From contig DGVM01000191.1 in the NCBI GenBank assembly GCA_002395925.1, positions 1 to 18,748 of the forward strand: a stretch of DNA of 18,748 bases. Direction: 5' to 3'. This DNA comes from Bacteroidales bacterium UBA4284 (GTDB lineage Bacteria > Bacteroidota > Bacteroidia > Bacteroidales > UBA932). Positions 6,370 to 12,148 of this stretch are shown here, piece by piece; position 1 is the first letter of the stretch, and every line of letters begins with the position of its first letter. The translations under genes were made by a program, and so were the position numbers. The notes under the pieces were generated by a model that had not been told where the DNA came from, did no database searches, and saw only the letters and a program-made list of their open reading frames with translations.

Positions 6370-7956
6370 ATGAAAACCGCACCAAAACTTCTGCTCGCAT
6401 TGAGCCTTGCACTCGCGACTCTCGTCTCCTGCACCTACGACGACAGTGCCCTGCGCACCGACATCTCCGACCTTCAGGAACGGGTCTCTACCCTGGAAGA
6501 GACAGTTAAAACTGCCAACGGCGAAATCTCCTCGCTCTGGGGAATAGTCAACGCCCTCAACCGCAAAGAGACCGTCAGTTCCGTTTCCGAGACCGACGAA
6601 GGCTGGACCGTCACCTTCTCAAGCGGCAAGACCATCACTGTCAGCAAGAAGCCGGCGCTGAACATCGGCGTCAAGAAAGGCTCCGACGGCAAGTATTATT
6701 GGACTATCGACGGTGACAAATGGCTCACCGACTCCGACGACAAGATGGTGCCGGCATCGGGCATTGCGCCGCAGCTCAAGATAGAAGGAGGGAACTGGTA
6801 CATCTCGTACGACAGCGGCGAGAGCTGGACGCTTCTCGGACCCGCAACGGGCGGCCCCGGCGAGAAGGGCGACAGCATGTTCCAGTGGGTCGATTGGGAT
6901 GACTCCTTCGTGTATTTCGCCCTCGCGAACGGCGAGATCCTGCGCATCGGGCGCGGTGCCGGCGGAGTGCAGACGATTACCGCCGTCCCGGGATATTCCG
7001 ACGGTTCAGTGAAGGCCTACAAGAGCGTGTTCCAAATAGCCTTCGACGTCCTTCCCAAGGAGGCTGCACCCAAGCTGGCAGCGGAGAGCACCGACATCTT
7101 CGAGCTAAAAGTAGTCTATACCACCCTCACCAAAGCGGCTGCGGGAGAAGCACTTACACTGCCAGTGACCGGCAAGGAGGGGACGACTGACGGAGTTCTC
7201 ACCCTGACCGTTGACGGTTCCGCCATTGCGGACGAGTTCATCGCGGGGGCCCTCGGTGCCAGCGCCTGCCTCAACGTCGTCTTCAATGAGAACGCCGTCA
7301 CCAGCGGCTACTTCCCGCTCAAAAAAGACCCTTACAACAACCACGAATTCGTGGATCTTGGCCTTCCTTCCGGACTCAAATGGGCTACCTGCAACGTAGG
7401 CGCCACCAAGCCCGAGGAACCCGGCGACTACTTTGCATGGGGTGAGGTGGAGCCATACTACGAGCCCGGCTACGCCCCGTCTGACGACCCGGTCTGGAAA
7501 CCGGGAAAGGAAGGAGGTTACATTTGGGATAACTATAAATATCTCGACAAGGAGAAAGGGATTCTTACAAAATATACCGACGAAGACGGACTCACCAAAC
7601 TTCTTCCGGAAGACGACGCCGCAACCTATAACTGGGGAACACCCTGGCGTATGCCAACCTCGGACGAATGGCAGGAACTTCTAGACCAGTGTTCCTGTGT
7701 TATTGATGAAGCAAAGGCCGGTCTCACCGTTACAGGTCCTAACGGGAACAGCATATTCCTTCCTTTTACCGGGTACTTTAGCAACTTCTATATGGTATTT
7801 AATGATTGCGAAGGTGGCCTTTATTATGCCTCCGATCGGGATATTAGCACATTGTCCATGTCCGCAAATTATTTGTATTTTAGCGAAAGCTGGGGTATTG
7901 GTTTGAACGGTTACGACAAAATAGACGGCCAATCCATACGTGCAGTAGCCGAATAA
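6370..7956 (+). CDS. Surface lipoprotein with DUF4988-like N-terminus and Fibrobacter-type paralogous domain
   Basis: The 528 residues start with a lipoprotein signal ending LATLVSC, with the lipidated cysteine at C21. Residues ~27-63 form a heptad-like coiled coil (LRTDISDLQERVSTLEETV). Residues ~65-195 match the DUF4988 pattern: KTITVSKKPALNIGVKKGSDG, YYWTIDGDKWL, a collagen-like GGPGEKGD, then FVYFALANGEILRIGRG. Residues ~200-315 are a beta-rich linker. From residue 325 (EFVDLGLPSGLKWATCNVGA, GDYFAWGE, WRMPTSDEWQELL) it carries the Fibrobacter succinogenes major paralogous domain, ending DGQSIRAVAE. This is a C-type-lectin-like fold often found on exported Bacteroidales proteins. The ligand is unknown. 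GC falls from 41/60 at 7201-7260 to 23/60 at 7741-7800 and 23/60 at 7861-7920. The stop codon directly abuts that of convergent folK, with no base between. Confidence 0.88.
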   Translation: MKTAPKLLLALSLALATLVSCTYDDSALRTDISDLQERVSTLEETVKTANGEISSLWGIVNALNRKETVSSVSETDEGWTVTFSSGKTITVSKKPALNIGVKKGSDGKYYWTIDGDKWLTDSDDKMVPASGIAPQLKIEGGNWYISYDSGESWTLLGPATGGPGEKGDSMFQWVDWDDSFVYFALANGEILRIGRGAGGVQTITAVPGYSDGSVKAYKSVFQIAFDVLPKEAAPKLAAESTDIFELKVVYTTLTKAAAGEALTLPVTGKEGTTDGVLTLTVDGSAIADEFIAGALGASACLNVVFNENAVTSGYFPLKKDPYNNHEFVDLGLPSGLKWATCNVGATKPEEPGDYFAWGEVEPYYEPGYAPSDDPVWKPGKEGGYIWDNYKYLDKEKGILTKYTDEDGLTKLLPEDDAATYNWGTPWRMPTSDEWQELLDQCSCVIDEAKAGLTVTGPNGNSIFLPFTGYFSNFYMVFNDCEGGLYYASDRDISTLSMSANYLYFSESWGIGLNGYDKIDGQSIRAVAE

Positions 7957-8376
7957 TCAGTTCAGCAATTCAAGAAGCCTCGCAACGAATTCCCTGCTCT
8001 CCACCTGCGGATGCGGAATGGTGAGCAGGGAAGTTTGCATACGGAGATCTCCGTAAAAAAGGATATCGATGTCGATAATCCGGTCGTGATACACCCGGTG
8101 GCCGTAGGAATCATACTCCGGAGCGTCCTTGCGCCCCATCGCACGCTCGATACGCTTGCACAGACGAAGAACGGACTCCGGGCTGCGACGGGTTGAATAT
8201 ACCACTGCCTGATTGAGAAAAGCGGGCCCGGTAAAACCGCAGGCCTGCGTCTGAAGAACCGGAGAAATACGCAAACGACGCCCGCCGAAAGCGGCATCCA
8301 GCCGCCGGAGCGCCTCGCAGAGATTAGCCTCACGGTCACCAAGATTGGTTCCCAGCAGAAGGGTCAGTTCCCTCAT
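7957..8376 (-). CDS. folK: 2-amino-4-hydroxy-6-hydroxymethyldihydropteridine pyrophosphokinase (HPPK)
   Basis: HPPK transfers pyrophosphate from ATP to 6-hydroxymethyl-dihydropterin in folate synthesis. The 139-residue protein has the expected order: MRELTLLLGTNLGDREANL at the N-terminus, the pterin-binding region with QTQACGFTGPAFLNQAVVY, the Mg-binding signature DRIIDIDILFYGD, and the C-terminal IPHPQVESREFV. The start ATG at 8374-8376 is chosen because the first beta strand begins there and because it overlaps the sufT stop as ATGA; an upstream in-frame codon would add 20 residues that fit no HPPK. The gene is last in the epimerase-suf operon. It is on the short side for the family but complete. 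Its 3' end abuts the convergent lipoprotein gene and no terminator is visible. Confidence 0.93.
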   Translation of the reverse strand: MRELTLLLGTNLGDREANLCEALRRLDAAFGGRRLRISPVLQTQACGFTGPAFLNQAVVYSTRRSPESVLRLCKRIERAMGRKDAPEYDSYGHRVYHDRIIDIDILFYGDLRMQTSLLTIPHPQVESREFVARLLELLN

Positions 8377-8726
8377 AATTCGGGATCCATGCCAAGGGCA
8401 ATCCGAGCCTCGTCGCTCAGCATGCTCTGGTCCCACACAGGGTCGAATGTGAGCTCGATATGGCAGTCGGCAACGCCTGGGGTGTTCTCCACATTGTGCT
8501 GGACCTCAGCGATGACCTCATCTGCCATGGGACAGTTGGGAGCGGTGAAGGTCATTTTTATAAATACCTCGTGCGAGGGGTTGATATTCAGCTCGTAAAT
8601 AAGCCCGAGGTCGTAAATGTTGACAGGGATTTCGGGGTCGTAAACCTGCTTGAGCGCAAGGATGACGGCGTCGTACAGAGGAGCGAGGGCCTTTACGTCC
8701 TCGGGGGTAAGAACGTTTTCAGGCAT
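8373..8726 (-). CDS. sufT: SufT-like metal-sulfur cluster assembly factor (MIP18/DUF59 family)
   Basis: This 117-residue protein belongs to the DUF59/MIP18 family of Fe-S cluster maturation factors. Diagnostic text is VYDPEIPVNIYDLGLIYEL (residues 28-46), TFTAPNCPMADEV with the conserved C65, and VWDQSMLSDEARIALGM near the C-terminus. It lacks the N-terminal extension seen in some SufT proteins and so is the short form. Its start overlaps the end of sufE by eight bases and its stop overlaps folK as ATGA, so it is translationally coupled on both sides. The sulfur-mobilising genes upstream support a role in cluster transfer. Assignment to the family is firm; the exact partner proteins are inferred. 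Confidence 0.92.
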   Translation of the reverse strand: MPENVLTPEDVKALAPLYDAVILALKQVYDPEIPVNIYDLGLIYELNINPSHEVFIKMTFTAPNCPMADEVIAEVQHNVENTPGVADCHIELTFDPVWDQSMLSDEARIALGMDPEL

Positions 8727-9129
8727 TTTCGCGGGCTTTTTGACGTATCGTTTCTATCATGGAGAGAAGCCCGTTTGCACGGGTAGGGGAGAGGTTGGCA
8801 CGAAGGCCGATAGCATCGAGCCAGGAAAAATCGTCGTCGAGAATCTCCCCGGGTGTGCGGCCCGAATACACGCTGATAAGCAGGCTGATTATGCCCTTTG
8901 TGATTATGGCATCGCTGTCGGCAGTGAATGTGAGGGTTCCGCCGGATACCTGAGTATCAAGCCAAACTCTTGACTGACAACCTTTTATCAGACGGTCGTC
9001 GGTTTTCTTCTCTTCCGGGAAACCGGTAAGGGATTTACCCAGTTCGATGAGGTACTCGTACTTGTCGAGCCACTCGTCATACAGGGAAAAGTCTTCTATT
9101 ATCTGTTCTTTGCGTTCTTGTAGTGTCAT
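8719..9129 (-). CDS. sufE: SufE cysteine desulfurase activator
   Basis: SufE accepts the persulfide sulfur from SufS and passes it to the Fe-S scaffold. The 136-residue protein shows the full SufE pattern: EDFSLYDEWLDKYEYLIELG (13-32), KTDDRLIKGCQSRVW with the sulfur-accepting C51, FTADSDAIITKGIISLLISVYSG, and FSWLDAIGLRANLSPTRANGL near the C-terminus. The start is ATG at 9127-9129, overlapping the sufS stop as ATGA; the open frame continues upstream but that part is only sufS read out of frame. Coupling to sufS fits the need for the two proteins to act as a complex. Confidence 0.96.
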   Translation of the reverse strand: MTLQERKEQIIEDFSLYDEWLDKYEYLIELGKSLTGFPEEKKTDDRLIKGCQSRVWLDTQVSGGTLTFTADSDAIITKGIISLLISVYSGRTPGEILDDDFSWLDAIGLRANLSPTRANGLLSMIETIRQKARENA

Positions 9130-10334
9130 CGGAGCATCTTTAGCGCTTTGCGCAGCGAAGATACAAAATATTCCGCTTCCTGCATCGTATTGTACGGCGC
9201 AAATGACGCTCTCAGCAAGCCCGTGACTCCCAGACGGTCCATAAGGGGTTCGGCGCACATCTGCCCGGAGCGCAGCGCAATGCCCATCTTGTCCAGAATG
9301 AGTGCAAGGTCTTCGTGATGCGCACCCTGCGCTGCGAACGAAAACACCGGAGCCTTGAGGCTCAAGTCGCCGGTAGTTCCGAAAAGACGTATGCCGGGTT
9401 CCTGCAGGAGCGAACGATATACGAATTCTTTGACATCTTCCTGCGAAGAAGGCATCTGCCGCATGAGTTCGATTGCAGGAACGAAGGTCGGCGTGCCGGA
9501 AATATTCTGCGTACCGGCTTCGAACTTGCGTGGCAGAGGAGCCCAGGTGCTCGATTCCCAACTTACCGATTCTATCATCTCGCCGCCGCCGAACATAGGA
9601 GGCATCTGCTCCAGCAGTTCTCGGCCTCCCCATAGCACACCCGTACCCGGAGCAGCATACATCTTATGCCCGGAAAATGCGTAAAAGTCGCAGCCAAGCG
9701 CTTGAACATCAACCTTTTGATGAACAATCCCCTGCGCCCCGTCAACCACCAGCAGGACTCCGTTCCTGTGGCAGATTCGAGCTGCTTCCTCTACTGGATT
9801 GACAAGTCCGAGGACGTTGGATATATGCGCAATCGCGACGATTCTGGTGCGCGCGTTGATAAGGGTCTGCAGCTGTTCGACGCGCAGACGGCCGTTTTCA
9901 TCGACCTCAAGACGCCGCAGATGCGCTCCCTTTCGGCGGCAGAGCATTTGCCATGGAACGAGGTTGGAATGATGCTCTGCCTCGCTGACGATGATTTCGT
10001 CTCCCTCGTGCACAAAGGCCTCGCCAAGGCCGTAAGCAAGCAGATTGAGGGAGTGGGTGGCTCCGGAGGTAAAGATAATCTCGTCCGAGGATGGTGCGTT
10101 TACAAAGGAGGCGACGGCGCCGCGTGCGTTTTCGTAAAGCTCCGTAGCCTGAGCTGCGATGAGGTGAACCGCACGGTGAAGATTTGCGGTAGTATGTGCC
10201 GAAATATCTGACCAACAATCAATTACAGATTGCGGCCTAAGAGCGGTTGCGGCGTTGTCAAGATATACGAGCGGCTTACCGTACACGCTGCGCGAAAGCT
10301 GCGGGAAGAGGGAGCGGAGTTGTTCTGTCGTCAT
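9126..10334 (-). CDS. sufS: SufS cysteine desulfurase (group II)
   Basis: This PLP enzyme takes sulfur from L-cysteine, releasing alanine, for Fe-S cluster assembly. The protein has 402 residues, normal for the family. Landmarks are YLDNAATALRP (24-33), NLHRAVH (51-57), TSGATHSLNLLA (89-100), EAEHHSNLVPW with the PLP-stacking histidine (118-128), VDGAQG (197-202), SGHKMYAAPGTGVLWG with the PLP lysine K224, FEAGTQN (271-277), and RSGQMCAEPLM with the catalytic cysteine C360. The residues just before that cysteine are QM where enterobacterial SufS has HH. Start and stop both overlap neighbours as ATGA. No sufBCD scaffold genes are in the window, so they must lie elsewhere in the genome. Confidence 0.97.
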   Translation of the reverse strand: MTTEQLRSLFPQLSRSVYGKPLVYLDNAATALRPQSVIDCWSDISAHTTANLHRAVHLIAAQATELYENARGAVASFVNAPSSDEIIFTSGATHSLNLLAYGLGEAFVHEGDEIIVSEAEHHSNLVPWQMLCRRKGAHLRRLEVDENGRLRVEQLQTLINARTRIVAIAHISNVLGLVNPVEEAARICHRNGVLLVVDGAQGIVHQKVDVQALGCDFYAFSGHKMYAAPGTGVLWGGRELLEQMPPMFGGGEMIESVSWESSTWAPLPRKFEAGTQNISGTPTFVPAIELMRQMPSSQEDVKEFVYRSLLQEPGIRLFGTTGDLSLKAPVFSFAAQGAHHEDLALILDKMGIALRSGQMCAEPLMDRLGVTGLLRASFAPYNTMQEAEYFVSSLRKALKMLR

Positions 10335-11455
10335 ATTTTATTAAGTCCCAGACCCGGTCCGTCGGGCAGCGTCATAAGGCCGTCGCGCACCTTCATTCCG
10401 GAAAATAAATCATTGGTAATCAGTAAATTACCGTCTATATCACAAAAATCGGCAGCAGGGGAGAGGTGAGCTGCAGCCGTACAGGCGCAAGAGGTTTCGG
10501 TCATACAGCCAAGCATTACCGTCATGCCGTCGGCACGCGCCGCGGCTATCATCTTGCGAGCCTCCAGAAGCCCTGTGCATTTCATCAGCTTGATGTTTAT
10601 GCCGCTGAAAGCTCCGCGGATACGCGGGATGTCCCTGAGCCTCTGGATGGATTCGTCGGCTATCACAGGCAGCGGACTGCGCTCGGTAAGCCATGCCGTG
10701 TCGTCAAGCCTGTCCACGGGCAAAGGCTGCTCCACCAGCACAACGCCTTGCTCCTTGAGCCAATAAATCTCGTCCAGGGCCTTTTCGCGGTCTTTCCAGC
10801 CTTGATTTGCATCTACTGCTATGGGAAGATCGCTGACGCTGCGAATGGTCTTTATCATCATTTCGTCGCTGTCAAGACCCACTTTTACCTTAAGGATGCG
10901 ATACAGACCCGCGCACTCGAGCGTTTTTTGCTTTACTACTTCGGGAGTGTCTATTCCTATCGTAAAGCTCGTGGGACCGGCTTTAGCGGGGTTGTAGCCC
11001 CATATCCGGTAGAGCGGCTCGCCGAGCAGTTTACCAGTAAGGTCGTGGAGGGCGATGTCTATCGAAGCCTTGGCAGGGGAGTCTCCGGCAGAAAGGGAAT
11101 CCAGATATTCCATTATATCCTCCAGCAGAAAAGGACTGCTGAAGGAACTCAGATCTACATTTGACAGGAAAGAGCATACGCTCTGCACAGTATGTCCGAG
11201 ATACGGTGGCATGGAGGCCTCGCCATATCCGACTACACCGTCGTACTCTATTTCTACCTGCACGCCCGGCGTGGTTTTACGGGAATAGGAAGAGACGGTA
11301 AAAGTATGCGCAAGCTGGAGTTCGTAAGGATAGAAACGCAGCCTCATCGGACCGCTGTGCTCGTTTTTAACCGGCTCCGGGCGCAGTCCGCACGAAGACA
11401 GGCCCGCTGCCAGCGCTGCGCCTGCACCTATTGCTAAGAACTCTCTTCTGTCCAT
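10331..11455 (-). CDS. Dipeptide (L-Ala-D/L-Glu type) epimerase with Tat-like lipoprotein signal
   Basis: The 374-residue enolase-superfamily enzyme carries the muconate-lactonizing subgroup residues. These are the KxK pair K189/K191 in LKVKVG, metal ligands D215 (VDANQGW), E242 (VEQP) and D267 (ADES), and the second base region K289 (INIKLMKCTG). The C-terminal DIDGN (339-343) holds the Asp-x-Asp typical of dipeptide epimerases, which in peptidoglycan recycling interconvert L-Ala-D-Glu and L-Ala-L-Glu. The N-terminus MDRREFLAIGAGAALAAG followed by LSSC gives a twin-arginine motif, a hydrophobic stretch and a lipobox cysteine at C22. The enzyme is therefore probably exported folded and lipid-anchored, unlike the usual cytoplasmic form. 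It heads the operon and its stop overlaps sufS as ATGA. Substrate is inferred from family motifs only. Confidence 0.88.
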   Translation of the reverse strand: MDRREFLAIGAGAALAAGLSSCGLRPEPVKNEHSGPMRLRFYPYELQLAHTFTVSSYSRKTTPGVQVEIEYDGVVGYGEASMPPYLGHTVQSVCSFLSNVDLSSFSSPFLLEDIMEYLDSLSAGDSPAKASIDIALHDLTGKLLGEPLYRIWGYNPAKAGPTSFTIGIDTPEVVKQKTLECAGLYRILKVKVGLDSDEMMIKTIRSVSDLPIAVDANQGWKDREKALDEIYWLKEQGVVLVEQPLPVDRLDDTAWLTERSPLPVIADESIQRLRDIPRIRGAFSGINIKLMKCTGLLEARKMIAAARADGMTVMLGCMTETSCACTAAAHLSPAADFCDIDGNLLITNDLFSGMKVRDGLMTLPDGPGLGLNKI

Positions 11456-11459
11456 ACCG

Positions 11460-11467
11460 CAAAATTA
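11460..11467 (-). promoter_or_regulatory. -7 element for the epimerase-suf-folK operon
   Basis: On the minus strand TAATTTTG matches TAnnTTTG exactly and is followed after four bases by the epimerase ATG (11455-11453). No TTG is found at the expected upstream distance, so the -33 part is weak or absent. If used, the leader would be practically zero. Confidence 0.45.
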
Positions 11468-11479
11468 CTGAATTATTTG

Positions 11480-11487
11480 TAATTTTG
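11480..11487 (+). promoter_or_regulatory. -7 element for ruvA
   Basis: TAATTTTG on the plus strand is an exact TAnnTTTG match 35 bases before the ruvA ATG at 11523. No TTG lies at 19-20 bases upstream. It is close to the divergent epimerase element, so the two promoters may interfere. Confidence 0.4.
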
Positions 11488-11522
11488 TGGTTACGGAAAG
11501 ACTAAAATAATAATTGATTTTT

Positions 11523-12116
11523 ATGCTAGAATATGTATTCGGCCGCATTGCGGAACTGACTCCTACCAGGATGGTGGTTGACAATCAGGGCGTCGGCCAC
11601 TGCTTCGAGATTTCTCTCCAGACCTACGAAAAACTGGAGGGTAAGACAGAGGCCCTCATCTACATCCAGTCACAGTTCAACCAGCGCGACGGAACAAACG
11701 TCGATTACGGCTTTGCAACCAAAGATGAAAGGGAACTGTTCCGCCTGATTACCGGCGTTTCCGGGATGGGTGCCGCCAGCGCCAGGATGATTCTTTCGTC
11801 AATGACGGCAGGGGAGTTGGAAGACGCCATCTTGTCCGAAAACGTGAACGCGCTCAAATCGGTAAAGGGCATAGGACTTAAGAGTGCGCAGCGAATGATC
11901 CTGGAGCTCAAAGACAAAATCGTTAAGGGAGGCAGAGCTTCTGCAGACGTGCTCTTCGCATCAGAATCGAACGCTGCCGCAGAAGAAGCTACAAGCGCCC
12001 TTGTCATGCTCGGATTCAACAAGGCAAACATCCAGAAGGCCGTTCAGGCAATTCTCAAGGCAAATCCACGCGCCAGCGTAGAGCAGATCATAAAGTCCGC
12101 TTTACAGATGCTATAG
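11523..12116 (+). CDS. ruvA: Holliday junction branch migration protein RuvA
   Basis: RuvA binds Holliday junctions as a tetramer and loads the RuvB motor. The 197-residue protein has the three expected parts: an N-terminal OB fold (MLEYVFGRIAELTPTRMVVD to about residue 63), two helix-hairpin-helix motifs (ITGVSGMGAASARMIL, 76-91; LKSVKGIGLKSAQRMIL, 111-127), and after an Ala/Glu-rich linker the small C-terminal RuvB-contact domain (EEATSALVMLGFNKANIQKAV). The ATG at 11523 is preferred to an in-frame TTG three codons earlier because LEYVFG is where the family starts. It stands alone on the plus strand, converging on mnmG with a parS-like palindrome between them. ruvB is not in the window. Confidence 0.97.
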   Translation: MLEYVFGRIAELTPTRMVVDNQGVGHCFEISLQTYEKLEGKTEALIYIQSQFNQRDGTNVDYGFATKDERELFRLITGVSGMGAASARMILSSMTAGELEDAILSENVNALKSVKGIGLKSAQRMILELKDKIVKGGRASADVLFASESNAAAEEATSALVMLGFNKANIQKAVQAILKANPRASVEQIIKSALQML

Positions 12117-12123
12117 GTCATAA

Positions 12124-12139
12124 CGTTCCACGTGGAACA
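12124..12139. other. parS-like centromere site between ruvA and mnmG
   Basis: CGTTCCACGTGGAACA differs at only one end base from the palindrome TGTTCCACGTGGAACA, a known form of the chromosomal ParB-binding site parS. It lies eight bases after the ruvA stop and nine bases before the mnmG stop. A perfect copy is 319 bases away inside mnmG. ParB binding is inferred from the sequence. Confidence 0.8.
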
Positions 12140-12148
12140 GTAGAACTG

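Noticed and set aside
7690..7956. Variable repeat of a diversity-generating retroelement
   Set aside because: The domain type would allow it, but there is no reverse transcriptase, accessory gene or template repeat in the window; only the composition shift is reported.
8377..8436. Upstream start of folK giving 20 more residues
   Set aside because: The extra residues do not fit HPPK and would overlap sufT by 64 bases; the ATGA overlap start matches the operon's style.
9130..9633. Long N-terminal extension of sufE
   Set aside because: The extension is the sufS coding sequence read in another frame; SufE begins at the ATG overlapping the sufS stop.
12124..12139. The palindrome between ruvA and mnmG as a transcription terminator
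   Set aside because: The inverted repeat has no loop and no T run on either side, and an identical core occurs inside mnmG, so a protein-binding site is the better reading.
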